From Viridothelium virens (taxonomy: Eukaryota; Ascomycota; Dothideomycetes; Trypetheliales; Trypetheliaceae): a stretch of 64,000 nucleotides of DNA. The stretch lies in contig ML991815.1 of assembly GCA_010094025.1 (NCBI GenBank), positions 124,001 to 188,000 of the forward strand, in the 5' to 3' direction. Positions within the stretch are counted from its first letter, which is position 1, and every line of letters starts with the position of its first letter. The notes below the pieces were generated by a model. That model worked only from the letters and a program-made list of their open reading frames with translations, was not told where the DNA came from and did no database searches. The position numbers were made by a program, and so were the translations under genes. This document shows, in pieces, positions 46,951 through 62,143 of the stretch.

Positions 46951-49003
46951 GGATGCGCGAGGGATATGTACAACGCCTGGTGTTGGGTTGCGTGGATGCA
47001 AGCAAGCAGCCCGGTGTCGAGCAAATGCGATGCTGAGATTTTTTTTCTGAGGCTTAGTCAACAGGGCTTAGGGGCGGAGCGGGACGAAGCCCGCATCCCG
47101 GAAACTGCATTGCGAACCAGCTGCAGCAATCGGACGCCTTGGTGCTCAGGGCGAACTTCCTCTTGTCAGCTTAGACATCTGCCGTTTGGTGCCAGTGGTT
47201 GTTGAAGCCCTGCCTATTCTTTATGCCAGGAGGAACGGACTCGGTTCGGTACGGGGACTAGGTTCAAAAGCTCCCTTCCAACGACTGTAATCTGAAACGT
47301 CTCCTGGTCTATCTGCAGAATAGGCTTTCATCGGAATATGTCTCATCGAGTCCTGGAGAGTTTGAGCCGTGTTTGCAGCAATGACATCCACGTGTAGGAG
47401 ACGAGAGATATTAGTACGAGAGCAGGCCCGGTTCGGTCTGTTTATTAATCAAGTAGAACAGCACATTGCCAAGTACTGCTCCATTATCAAATTCCATCTC
47501 TTGAGTCCCAACTCGCACGCTCTCAGCACCCATCTGTCCGCGCCCCATTGCTGTGCCCCAGCGAAAAAAAATTTCCCCTCCTCCAAAAAGGTCAGCCTCG
47601 TGGAGGATACCCCCCAGATCGGCCCAGCAGCTAGTATCCTCAGTCGGGCCCTTCTCCTGGTCCCAGGGCAATGGTACTCCATCCCCAAGCCCCCGAGCTC
47701 GCCATGCCATACGCAGCCGAAGCTACAGTAGCGCCGCTGCGATGGCCTTGCTTAGCCAGATCAATGCTGACACTGCTGTGTTACCAAGATCTGCCCTTTA
47801 GCTTAGCGGCGGCAATCTGCCACGAGGGAAGCCAGCAGTAGCACCGTTGATCTGACGTGCAGGTCCGCCCAGCTAGCCTGGCGATCGTGAAGATATCCCG
47901 CTCCCTGTCCAAGGCCGCAGACGACGGCGTGCCAGTGTCGCGTGAGGGTTGGTGTCGTAGTGGTGTGAGACCATCCACGTGGGTATACCTTGGTTCTGGG
48001 AATCTTTGAAACGTAAGTTTTGCTTTGTTTACGACGGAGGCCATTGGCGCAAGTCTTATCCTGGTCGTCTTCCGCGGATGTACTGAAGAAGCCCCTGAAC
48101 AATAGATAGTTTAGTTTCCATGATTGCTGTAGTGCCGCATTTGGACTTATTTATATCGCGGTTAATTACACGCTCAGATATTCCAGAACTGCAGTCATGC
48201 TTACTTAGGATCTTATATGGGAATATTATACGAATACCAAAATGCGACAGCTTGAGATATTTCTGGTCACATTAGAACGTTCAATCTCCCTCGAGGGTAC
48301 ATTGACAACAAATCACGATTTGATCTTGGTCCTGCGGGTATTTTCCTAAGCTTCAAATCGCAGTTCATTTACTTTCAATCCTAAGCCAGGGTCCGTCGAA
48401 AGACTTAGAGACGGTCGAGGTATAAATACACAGTCCCAATCAATATCTTCTTGCGCAATTCACGGCTCCTTCCCCCGGTCTCGAAAATTAAAGAAAACAG
48501 AAACATCGCAAGATGCGCAGCACTTTGCCGAACGCCACACTGCAATGCACATCTAATCTGCCCCAGCTCGATTTTGCGAAGTTCCACCGAGAATGGAGGA
48601 AAAGGAAGATAAATGAGATTTGATGTTTGACCAATTCCTCCGCGTCAACGGACTGTCGTAACAGCCGTTTCGAGGTGAGGACAAATTTCCAGCACCCTCT
48701 CACTTGAAGAGTGGAACGAGTATCGCAACACCAGCTGAGAAAGCAGAATACCGCCGCCCACCCCCGCCCCTGAAAGATGCAAATGAGGATCGTGACATGA
48801 ATGCAACGTATGCTAGAGCAAAGCCATGAAGACCAGTAATTACCCATGAGCGTGACAAATTTAAAGCAATCGAACCGACCATCCCTGAGCAGTAAAGATC
48901 TAGTAAGGCCGTGCATATTTCCTCCAACTTTTCATCTTTTAAGATCTGCCTGAGTTTGAGCATCGTTTCTGGAACATGGTCTATCCAAATGGTGACGTCT
49001 TAC
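46951..49003. other. Gene-free stretch, 2.05 kb
   Basis: Between the PPR gene start and the Con7 stop, both minus strand. It should hold the PPR promoter and a possibly long Con7 3' UTR. A minus-strand open frame at 48700-48963 directly follows the Con7 stop and could be an alternative last exon (see Con7). No RNA gene or repeat found. Confidence 0.45.
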
Positions 49004-50546
49004 TTACATCTGGTTAGGCTGTCCATACGGTGACTGCGGCGGGAAGTTGCTGTTGTTGTTGTAGAGCGTGCTACTCCCGTACTGCGCCGTTCCTTCGATA
49101 GTACCGCCAGGTGCGCTGTACTGTGGCGGTGCTTGACCACTCGCCGGTGCATATCCTATTGGAGGCAGTTGCGTGCTGTTGTGCATCATTTGAGAGCGCA
49201 TGTCACCGTAACCGGCGGCCGAGCCAGGTTGAGAACCACTGTCGGTTGCGCTTCGACCATCGGCCTGGCGCTGTCGTTCTTCATCGGCTTTGCGCTGGTT
49301 CTCCTCTTCCTTCTTCTTAGCTTTCCATTCCTTCCGAATTTCCTTGAATTCTGTATGAACGAAAACAGATTAGCCGAAATGTTTTACCTCGTGTTTGGTG
49401 AAGACCGGCGCTAGGCCGGACCCTACAAGCTACTATAGCATGGGGATTAAACCACCGGCTTCAGACTAATCGCGGCCGCCAAAATAGAACCAACGATCCG
49501 AAGCGCTTCAAGAGCCGGCCAAAAAAACCCATGCTATGGATATTAAAAAGCGAGAAACTAAGATTTTTTGACGTACCCTCAGGCGTGCGCTTGGTGCCAT
49601 GCGACTGCATCGTTACGTGAGCATTCAAATGGTTTAAAGTGCCGTACGCTTTCTCGCAGCCATTCCACCCGCACTTGTACATACGCTCAATTTCTTCGTA
49701 TCGTCGTCGTGGTCGTTTATGCTGTTGCGCGCCGGGAATCGGAACGAAGGAGTAAACGGTCGACAATGGATGACCGCCCTACATAGCACGTTAGCACGGG
49801 CACTTGCGATTTTATTGGGAAACCCTGCAGAGTACACCTACTGCTGGTGGTCTCGGAGCACTCGCCATTGCTGGAGCACCTCCCGCAGTTGTCGAAGGTG
49901 GATGCCCATAGGGAGCAGGTGCCATATGAGGTCCTGGCGGGTACTGACCAGGCCAGTCTGGACGACCGTACATGGGCTGGCCCGGATGGGCGTATTGTTG
50001 CATGTCGTGGGGTGGACCATACGGGGAGTACTGGCTGTTGTGAGGGTAGGTCGGGCTTTGGGAGGCGATTGATGGATCTATAGGTACTTCGGGGTCAGAC
50101 TTGATGTTGTTGCCATTGTGATGGTTATTGGCTTGGCCATCTGCCATGTTCATGGACGGACTTTGAGTTTGTGCCATTGCGCCTGCGGTGCCACTCTGGC
50201 CGCCGGCTTGCTGATATGGCCTCTGGATATACTCTGGAAACGAGCCTGATCGCGCGGACGAAGGGTGAATACCGTACTCGGAGGTGGGTGTAGCAGAAGA
50301 TGAGAAGGTCGAGGGACGAACGTCTTGCCCCGGCGTATACTGCGCAGCAGACGCTTGATCTGCAGAAGAGCCTTCAGACTGAGGTTCTTGGAAGGACGGG
50401 TATGGCGAGCTCAAACCTGACTGCTGGTATTCCGAGGGCCTACCGTCCATAGGCTGTGTCTGACCGTTCAGGTACGACGTGAGATTCGCGCGCACGGCGT
50501 CGGGAGTGTTGGTGCTAGGAGGGGAAATGGTGTAGGTTGTTGACAT
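49004..50546 (-). CDS. con7: C2H2 zinc-finger transcription factor Con7
   Basis: Exons 50546-49842, 49778-49577 and 49350-49004 give 417 aa. A long Gln/Pro/Ser/Tyr-rich N-terminus is followed by the conserved core RRRYEEIERMYKCGWNGCEKAYGTLNHLNAHV.. with the C2H2 pattern (two Cys, then His in NAHV and MQSH) and the basic EFKEIRKEWKAKKKEEE helix that identifies Con7, a regulator of conidiation, wall genes and plant infection in filamentous ascomycetes. Intron 2 sits inside the core and is 226 bp. The stop codon overlaps a perfect GTAAGT donor (ATGTAAGT), so a spliced, longer C-terminus is possible. Upstream lie 5.6 kb with no gene, fitting a developmental regulator with a long control region or leader. 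Confidence 0.93.
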
Positions 50547-53500
50547 GCTACGGCTTCCCAGCCGTGGCAGAATCGATTCGCCGCCGTGCTCAAATGCGAC
50601 AGGCTGGCGCGCGGCGGGGAGAAAGACCCAGGACCAAGGCTAGTAGGGGCTGGCCGAGGGAAATCGTGTTTGTGTCAGACGGCGATAGCGCGCGCCCGAA
50701 CGCGGATGATGTGCAGACGGTCTCTAAAAAAGCTTTGCCAGGAAAGTGCCAAGCGTCAGAAGGAGAATGTGTACGGTAACGTCAGGAATCCAGGGCGTCC
50801 CGTCCGATAACGCAAGCAGGCCCCTGGGCCAAGGCTACCGCCAAAGGGTCACTTTTCCGGACGAGAAGAGGCCGCGAGCAATGAACGGTGCACGCTTTGG
50901 AGTGGTCCGGAAGTCGACGGTGTGAAGAGGAGTGCCTAAGAAATGGAGGTCGGCTAGCGGCAGATGGGGAAAGGCCGGAGATGAAGCTTGGGGAGAGGGA
51001 TGGCGTGTGCCCTGAAAATAGTGTGCCACCCAGTGCAGAGACTTGCGTGAATGCGTGTGGATTTGACGCACGCTGTGAGGTAATGATGCCGGTGGAAGAC
51101 GATCGCCCGCTAGCCTAAGACAGTCTACCGAGGCGGATGCGAGTGGAGGCGCGGCCACCGCTCTGTTCCACTCGTGCGAAAAATCGATCGTTGCTGGCCG
51201 TCACGGCCAAAGCGGCACACTCTACGACACCCCCAGTGTGCCCCAGGTCTGGCGGGAGTAGCGGGCTAGCACGCAGAGAGTTTAGTGCTGGGCGCGCTCG
51301 AAAGAGCTGCGGAATCAACCTGGGCGGTCGAGGGTTCGAGCCACAGTCCAGCACAGCACGACGTCGCTTCCTACCTACGTCGTTAACGTAAGTCGGTCTG
51401 CGGCGGTGACGACGGTGGTGGCAGAGGCAACGAGGGTCCAGCAACTACCGTACCTAAGGGTATCCGTATGTACGAGATGGTAGGGAAGAGGGGCAGGCAA
51501 ATGGTGCAAATGCTACTGTAGCTGGTAGTAGCGGCCGGAGCGAGTGCAGGGCAAGGCAGAGATTTCCGGGAGGAAGGGCGGCCTGGGAGGAGGCCAAGAC
51601 CAAGGTGCTCACCTGCGGACGGATTGGGATGGATTGGGAAGCAGTGGAAACAGGAAGCTGGGGTGCTGGTGCTGGTGTGCTGGGGTGCAGCGCTGCAGCG
51701 GTGCCGAGCAGGGGCACCAGCTGTCGGGACTGCCAAGCGGTCCGGGCGCTGATTGGAGCACGGTGACTGGGGGCAGGGATAGTGCAAAACTCGCTCGTCT
51801 GCCCGTGATTCGTCCTTTGCCGAGCGCGACCCAACTGCCGAGCCTCACCGTACTCCGTATGGATGGAAAAAGCTGTTTGGTTCCTTTCCGAGCGGCTGTC
51901 GTTGGGCGTGGTCCCCTAGCAGCAGCAGAGCACGCGAGCTGCTTGTCAGCTGCATCGATAATAGTGTGCTGCCTAAGAGATACCTCACGTTGCGGTGAAG
52001 GGACGACAGCGTACCAATGGGTGGATGGCGCTTCCTCATTCGGCCCGCCCACCACATCGCCAGAATTTTCCCCAGAGGACGCTTGCTGCAGCGGAGGCGA
52101 GGGCGGCAAGGCGGTGAGAGGGTGCCGGCCAGACCGTGCGCGCGAAACCTCTCTAAGCAGGAAACATTCCGACTTTTCGCAGACGCCACGATACGAGTAA
52201 CGAGGCAGGAACCAGCGAGTGCAGACTGCAGTAGTGTCCGTCCGTACAAGAGGCCGATCACTGGATCACCTTGGATCTGCTGGGTGGCGGCTATGTGTGG
52301 TAGCAGGTCACGCCAAGTCGTTTGGGTATTAGTAAATTCCTCCTAAGCTTGACGAGTCCCTGGCGCGAGTGAAGCCAGCACCCAGCGCGCCAGCACGCCA
52401 GCCACGTCGCTGACAAGACTCGAGATCAGATTGTTGTGTCCCCAATATCCGCCTTGAGCCTCCCGAAGGGCGCCGCCGGTGCTGGGTCCCAATTGGCATT
52501 TTAGTCCGCCGTACCTTGGGGTGCCTTGATCGGACTGCACTGGCATGGAAATAAGGTAGAACGCTAGCCGACAGTAGGGCCGGGAATCATGGGCATGGGC
52601 ATGAGGCTGAAAGCAACGATGCAGCTAAGGATCGCAAGAGCAAAGCGCGGTACGCTTGTGACTGGCCGCAGAAACACAATCCAGCAGCACAGCACCTACC
52701 ATCGCCCAACTTGCCCTCGCTCTCCTACGAAATCCATCCAATGCGCTGGTATCTATTTTGTTTCTGGCGCGCCAACGAACGCATAGCGAGGCATTGCAAA
52801 TGACAACAGAGATCACAGCCACTGTGCATGCTGCGTGGATGCTCCTGCTGCATCATGCCTGCTAACGACAAGGTTCGCTAATACATGTCATTGCTGGCGA
52901 ATTGATCCACGGTTGGAGGATTATTCGCCGGGCCCTTTGACTGGCATCAACTCAATCAGGATCTGACTGACCAAGGCACGCATCTCATCACGCATGTGCG
53001 ACGGTGCAGGGAGGCCATGCTCTGGAGGCAGCTCCCACACGGGGGCTAGCCAATCGCTCACACATATTCCCTGTGCGACTCGGTCACCGCCAGGCCGGCA
53101 ATGGATGTAGGAAAGTCATTATGTACCCCGTACCAAATCAACAGGCTTAGGAGTGCTGACCGTGTCCGTGATGCAACATTGAATTCTGTCAAACGCAACA
53201 CTGGGAGCAACTCGAAACGCTGCTGTGCTCTGATTTGGGTAATCATCTCCGGCTGCACATCCACACAAGATGAATGGGCGACTCCGTTGATCAGCAGCCT
53301 TCGCGCGCCGGATCGGAAGGAGAAAAAAAAGCTTTGTGAAAAATAGCAGTCCAACAGCGGTAAAAGCGGGAAGCATGGCTGTCTTTGACGTCGACTTGTC
53401 GCAGGCGAAGGGCCATGCACTGCAAAGCGGGGCTGGCTGTTTTCATCTGACTGGCCAGCCGAATCTTCATCGTCCCATCAATGTCATCAGCAGCCAAGGG

Positions 53501-56131
53501 AGGGGGGGGGGGATGAGACAAGCTTGTAAAGCCTGGCCTAGGCCGCAGACGAGGCCGTCCGTGCACTTGATCCTATAATGCATATGCACCCTTGGTCGCG
53601 TCGAAATAATTATGTATGTATCATTCGCACTGCAGCTTCATTGTGATTCCCCCGGTGGCCCCTCCCCTGGTTGCCACATTTTTGCAAGACAGTCGCGACT
53701 TATGCCGTTACGTGAGCAGTCGACGTATATTGCGGAGTAATTGCCCATTCGAAGCCTGCTGACGTGGCTGCAGCAGGTCTGGATTTTGTGAAGAGAAACC
53801 CTCAAGTCGGACTTGGCGATTGTTTCATGAAACTGCCATGCACCCCCGGCGATCTCTGCAGTAAATGAGCAGTCCCATGACCGTGATTGCATTGCGAAGA
53901 CGTACCCACTTCCAACTTGGAAAATGCTGAGGGAAAATACCAACGGGTAATTACGGTGAAGCTTTTCAATCGTCCTTGATGAACGGGAGCTAGCTGCATT
54001 CAAGCTGAGCCTGTTAATGTCAAAAAGCTGAATTGTTAGTATTAGCTCGATCCAGCCTCAAAGTCTATCGATGGTGAGCCACAGCTAAATCCGTCTTTGT
54101 CATTATCGGCTTGCCGCCAATTCATGCGAACAGGCCTAGTACATGTCGGTTCATCTACTACCGACATACAATGATCTACAAAATACCGCTAGGTAATCGG
54201 AAGCCAATAAGTATCATTTAAGCGTACCACATCAAGGATTTTTGAAGCGCCTCGCGCGGGAATATGGCCAGATCCTTCCTCTCGATTGAATTGTATTGGA
54301 TCTTGGCATGAACTCCGAGTGGAAGAGTCCTGGCTTCGGGATTTGTTTAGGAGATAGGGGGTTCTAATGACCGGTGACCGTGTCTAATAGATTCATACAA
54401 TGGAAATGCATTTGAGTGCACTGATTAGGACTTTGTTAAGCGACCGGCAAATATCGGCCAGGCTGGTACGTGGCTTTTGCTACAGACAGGGATGATGCTC
54501 TCCATCGCTAAATGGAGCAATTATTAAACGACTTTGCACCTTTGATTCCAACAAATCAACCCCTCTGTCCAGGGCGGGGGCCAATATGTAGGCTGGGGTA
54601 AAGAAAGCGATTGGGCAGTGGGCAACCTTGGGGCCCCTGGTATGTCTGGATATATTTGTCAGACCTGTCTTATGACTCAACGACGACATGGGGAATCATG
54701 ACAGCATCTCAGATGTGCGAAGAACTCCTGGAGGATGATTATATTATCATCTCACGGAGATGGGACCGTGGTCTGTGCTGTCCCGCATTTGTGTAACCTG
54801 CTGAAGAACGTCGAAGCCACTTGGATGTAGATCAGCGCAGCTGGCGCTTGGCGATGCACATTCGATTGCCTGCACGTTGCGGCCGAATTCCGTGTTGGCA
54901 CCTTGGCTTCCCCCCTTTCCATGAGCGACGGGGTGACGGTGCATCTTCCATGTGGATTATCGGACATCGATCATAGTAATCCGCACGTGCAAATCCCGTC
55001 GCTTGGCGTTCCGGCATCCAAATTGTTTCTCGGCTACTATTACGGAGTACATACTGAAGAACATGACTGGCCTGCAGGTGGAAATGGGGACTGGCGGTGC
55101 TGTATTGTAATCGTGGTGCTTATCCGCATAGGAGACCAACCACCCCTGCCTTTACCCCGTAAACATCATCATTGCACTGATATCACCAATATCCGCCCTC
55201 ATCATGACTCGCACCATCGAAGGATGCAGAGGATGAAAGCGACTATTCGCTTTATTTACGCGAAGACGTGTCGATGTGTGGACCTGTCGCTCCAGCCTGT
55301 TGGGCCTCAGGTCCACACTCTCCAAGTCGTAGCATCATAGGATAGGTTGGTCTTCATTGCTCTATGGAAGAGTCTGTCAGATGATAAGCCCGTGCCTCTG
55401 TACGGGAAATAAGCATCTAAGCTCGGAAGCTCTCCCAAGGATAGGAAGAGCTGGGTACGACCGAGATGGCACCGAAATGGAGATCTTTCAGCCGACAGCG
55501 GTCTACTGTGGCAGAAGTATTCCGTAAGGATTTAGCCAGCCGGGAAGCGACCTGGACAAGATAGTATCGCTACTTAATTCTCAAATAGAGCAGAATGTGA
55601 CCTCGCAATGGATTATTTTGCTTCGTATGCCCCTGTGGATAAGCCTGGTGAGATATTGGCAAAGGAAACTTTATCGTACACCTACTCAAATGGTAGGAGT
55701 ACATTTGGGTAAGATTTGTTGTAGGTGCAGACGCGAATTAGAGGAAAGCCGCCTCCTCCGTCTCGTTGTAAAGCAGTATCATTCTTAATTGATGTTATTT
55801 CTATACCGAGCTATGCTAATCAGACAAGCGCTGGGAGATTGGTTTAGTCTATTGATCAAGTGAGCTAGTAAGCATGAAAGCAAAGTGAAAAGTCTGATAT
55901 GCAAGTCCCCCGCCTGTAGACCAAAGCAACAGGCCAGTGTCTCTGCACCCTCTCTCTCCATTAAGCACCTTCACCAATCTGCAGCCATTTGTTGCTGTTG
56001 TACGCGAACACATAAGAGCCATTTGGTGTTCGTGGGGGGGAATTTAAGGTCCGGAAATGTCGAGAATCTGGAAAAGTCTAGTAGAAGCATGCTAAGAAGG
56101 TAGGAGCAGCAAAGAGAAGAGCAAGATGGGA
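50547..56131. promoter_or_regulatory. 5.6-kb gene-free region upstream of con7
   Basis: The longest gene-free interval in the window. 50.6-52.4 kb is GC-rich, so open frames of up to about 218 codons arise by chance; they are rich in Trp, Cys and Gly and have no family resemblance. Beyond about 53 kb it is of mixed composition, with a run of 11 G at 53502-53512 and a mitochondrial-rRNA-like patch near 55.4 kb (listed separately). It lies 5' of Con7 and 3' of Dbp2, so it probably holds the Con7 promoter, a long leader with upstream ATGs, or a non-coding transcript; none can be delimited by eye. Confidence 0.5.
55380..55490 (+). other. Possible NUMT: fragment resembling the 3' end of mitochondrial LSU rRNA
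   Basis: The patch contains ATGATAAGC, then a small hairpin CCCGT..ACGGG, AAATAAGCATCTAAGC, GGAAGC, CCCAAGGATAGG and CTGGGTACGACC, in the order seen near the 3' end of bacterial-type/mitochondrial large-subunit rRNA, where AAGCATCTAAGC is strongly conserved. Only about 110 bp can be matched and the rest is diverged. Judged from memory of the conserved motifs, without alignment, so this is tentative. Confidence 0.35.
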
Positions 56132-58519
<2,388 letters not shown>

Positions 58520-59023
58520 GGCTGATGATAGGAATTCGCGACTGGTCAAGGGTGAGGTGGCGGTAAAGAGGAGTGTATTTGTACAAGAGAAGGGGCCTGA
58601 GAGACGAGGGCGCACTGGTGCAGATAGATGAATGAAGAGAGAAGCACCGCACGAGAGTCAGAGGGCACAGCGTGCGAGATGATGTTGATGGGTTGAGGGA
58701 GAGAAAGGCAACGAGGTCAATGGCTCGGGCGTGCCTGAAGTTTTTTGGCACGCCACCGTGCCACGCTAGGCACTTTTTAGCCGCAAGCGAGACTCTCGAT
58801 GTGAATCACCACGATCACCTGAATGGTAAGCGCGCGGCTTTTAGGCAGCCATCGGACTTGGCCTTCGAGCAATGATTCAAAGTGAAGGAACACCCCTTCT
58901 AAAAGTCTTCCTCTGGTCTAATCGGTATATTTGATGTACAGCGATAGGCTATCCGACTCAGTTGCCTCCAAAAGTACGCTTACGAAACGCGCAGTCAAGC
59001 CCCTTTATTTGCAGTCAATTCTT
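58520..59023. other. Intergenic, 504 bp
   Basis: Between the Dbp2 start and the Thi20 stop, both minus strand; the Dbp2 promoter must lie here. No gene or repeat recognised. Confidence 0.5.
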
Positions 59024-61145
59024 TCATGCACTGGACGCCATTTCCCAAAAACCCGTCTCCATCTAAATGCTGCTTTAGTCTTTGATCTATTTCACATTTC
59101 GCAGCAAGTTGGGCATTCACCTTGGTGGCATGAACGAAGATCTTGACCAGATCCTCAATGCGACTGACAGACTGTTTCAAGATGTTCTTTTCGATAAGCT
59201 CTGTACTTCGCGTCAGTCGAGTCGAGTGATTCCGACTCGAAAATCTGGATAGAGTCTACCTGAACCAACCCGCACTGCTTCAGTAAAATCTTCGGCAACG
59301 TAATTCTCGATCCACTCGAAATACTGATTCCCTTCCTTGACGGTTGTGGGGTCGTTGCACAAGCGTTGGCCAATCATGCCATAGCCGAGCAAACACGGAA
59401 GCAGGGCGACTTGTAATGCGAGCCAATCCTCGGACTGACCGATATCTAGGAAATATCTGCACGAGAGTCAGTTCCTGCTCGCCTCAACGCATACCCTTCC
59501 ACTCATGATTCACATACCTGGTATATGCTGTGCAGGCTTTGAAGGAGGTCAATAAGCTTCATTCCAACTTGTGATGATCACTCACCCTGGCTCTCTTCAT
59601 GTTGTTCAATGTCTTCTTTGGACAATCCAAATTTTCTGCAGTATGCCAGATGCAAATTCATCTCCTCCCTGATATGAGTTACAATAGAAGCTGACTGCGT
59701 AGCGTTCAGTAATCGCCTAACCTTTGATTGCTGAATCCGCTGATTCCATGCTCACCATACTGATGTCATCGAGACTTTTTGCTTTGTATGCTGCAAGAGC
59801 ATTAGCCCTTGAAAAATGCACCTGGTATATTCATAAGCCTTCCATATCAGCAATCATCTTATGAGAGTTCACTAACGAGATACAGATAGTCCTGGACCAT
59901 GTAAAAGCGAAATACTTTTGTTGGTAGAGTCCCAAGACCCATCTGTTTGACGAATTCGTGTTCCGTATACTCTTTCCAAGGTCCCTTTACATCATCTCTA
60001 TCGAGGAGATATTCTAGGAAGTAACCACTGGTAAAGTCAACATCTGGTCAAGAGCATATGATACGTACTGCCTACGGCGAGAACGGTAACATCGATGAGG
60101 AGTGGAAATGATTGATCGGGCCGCTCCCTTTCCCAATGGCTTTGTTGTGCCGTATGCCGGCCTCCACGTAACGACAGCTCATCTTGACAGCCTTCGCCAT
60201 TGGCAATTTTGTCGTCAAGTTCGCCGCAATGGCCGCTTGTTTAGGTTTGAGTCAGGCAAGTATAGACCAAGTGCTTACTGTATACTTACAAGCCAGACTA
60301 CAACCAGTTCCATGCGTGTTTCTTGTGTCGAGATAGCTGCTCTCGAATACGAACGTTTCCCCTTTATCACACAGTACGTTGGCGACAACGCGTTTGCCTG
60401 TGGTACCAGATCCATCTAGGGGCAGATGGCCACCTTTGACAAGCACGTACTTGGGACCTAGGCTTTGAACGGCCCGGGCAAGATCTATAAGATCATCGAT
60501 ACCTTTGACATCTCCGGTGGACTTCCCGCTCTCTTCAAGCAGCAGTTTAGCTTCGGGAATATTGGGTGTCAAAATGGTCGTCAGTGGTAACAATTTTTCA
60601 CAAAGACTCTTGATGGCTGCTTGCGGTAGAAGTTGCGCTCCACTCGTAGCTACCATCACCTACACTAGTTTAAGCATTCAGTAATTAGATAATGGCTTTT
60701 TTGTTTACGTACAGGATCAAGCACGACAGGAATATGTTGTTGCTGCTGAAGTGTCTCCGCAACAACATTTATGATACCAGCCGAAGCAAGCATGCCTGAA
60801 GAGTTAGGAAACCTTTAGTACGAGATCTGGTATGACTGTGCCGGCACCAACCAATTTTAATGACATGTGTTTCAATGTCTTGAAGGCAAGCATCAATTTG
60901 CTTCTTCACGAAATCTGCTGGAGTCTCCTGAATCGCGAAAACTCCTAATGTGTTCTGCGCGGTAAGTGCAGTTGTTGCTATCATAGCATAGCAGCCATGA
61001 GCAGCAAGAACTTTCTGGTCCGCTTCGAGGCCCCTATCAGCGATCAATGAGCTGCCATGTAGCAATTTATCAGGCTTGTTTGAGTTGCTTACGCTCCTCC
61101 AGAGCTATCGGACCCTGCAATGACCAACACCGTCTTGACCTCCAT
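59024..61145 (-). CDS. thi20: Thi20-type bifunctional HMP(-P) kinase / TenA thiaminase II
   Basis: Twelve exons, 61145-61093, 61033-60852, 60795-60713, 60659-60290, 60235-60076, 60027-59877, 59821-59756, 59694-59586, 59536-59518, 59456-59260, 59200-59121 and 59062-59024, give 502 aa, near the 551 of yeast Thi20. Residues 1-280 are the ThiD kinase: VLVIAGSDSSGGAGLEADQ, VVLDPVMVATSGAQLL, TPNIPEAKLLL and NTHGTGCSLAS. The rest is TenA: GYFLEYLLDRDDVKGPWKEY, SIVTHIREEMNLHLAYC, ACTAYTRYFLDIGQSEDWLALQ, ending HATKMETGFWEMASSA. The enzyme phosphorylates hydroxymethylpyrimidine for thiamine synthesis and salvages degraded thiamine. Exon 9 is a 19-nt micro-exon needed for ACTAYTR. No thiamine-riboswitch signature was found upstream. 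Confidence 0.95.
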
Positions 61146-62143
61146 CAAGAAGATGACTGGATTTGGCAAGTGCTCGCCGGTTCTGGGAGTAGTAATGACT
61201 TGCACCACCTGCTCAGTCACTTATGACATCATCTGATTAATTTTTTGAGTCGAGGTCGCTACGCCATCCCCACTGTCGGATAGGGTTTCCCTACATTTCA
61301 CGACGACCTTACTCATGCAACGGACGACAGCGTGCACTGGTTGCTCGGCAGGGAAGCGAGAACTAACCGACGATTCAATAGATTCAAGTTACATACCATT
61401 CTCGTCTATAGAGGTAGGCTTCGGGAAATGAACGTATGGACAATAGATTGGTAGCAACAACCTGCTTTGACTTCCAAGTTTAGTAATACTTCGACTCTAT
61501 GCAATAAGAGCTCAACATTTCGGCTATTCCGTGCCTTCCAGATTTGCCGGGGAAGCGACGCGGGAACACCGATGGCCATGGCCATCACTGGTGAGAGATG
61601 CCCTGAGCTCTTGCATCTGCACATGTTCATGGTGTCAAGCGAAGCTCCTTTTCTTCTCCTTTGACTTGTTCCAATTCGGAGTAAGCCAGCCACTTCTCGG
61701 GAGGAATCAGTACTTTCACCGTTTTACGATACGAGCTCCGTGGCAAACCTGTCGGGATCAAACCACGATTGACACATGCAGGTGGAGAACTTCTCCAAAA
61801 AAATTCTTGTGCACGGCTCAGACTATTAGAAATAAAGCTGCCTTAACTAAAGGTAGTCGACGTCGGTCTGAGCACTCTGCATCGTTCCTCAGATGATGCT
61901 AACTAGATTTGGCTCGACGCGACAGAACGACCGACATCGCTTTAGATACCTGCCAGCACCTCGATCTAAAATACTGAGGTACGATATGCCAGCATTGAAT
62001 TGATGTTAAACCGGGTATGAGCAACAGAAAGGCTTTCTTGACTTGCTCGTGACAAAGACTCGGTTGCGCAACTTTTCGTAGAGTAGCTACGCGTCAGCCA
62101 GCCCACAACAAAAGAGGAACGCGCACTGAGAACTACGTTCGTC
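61146..62143. promoter_or_regulatory. Divergent promoter region thi20 / rad9, 998 bp
   Basis: Between two divergent start codons. Short open frames at about 61406-61900 lack coding features. No defined element seen. Confidence 0.5.

Noticed and set aside
51285-51355. Possible tRNA on the + strand (GTGCTGG paired with CCAGCAC, GGTTCGAGCC inside)
   Set aside because: The ends pair perfectly at tRNA-like spacing, but the D loop is only four bases and no valid T stem or anticodon arm can be drawn.
51544-52200. Open frame of 218 codons on the + strand upstream of con7
   Set aside because: The region is GC-rich with long open frames on both strands; the product is rich in Trp, Cys and Gly and lacks any motif.
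61146-61500. Thiamine-pyrophosphate riboswitch upstream of thi20
   Set aside because: No CTGAGA core or matching second half was found on the minus strand upstream of the start or in the first intron.
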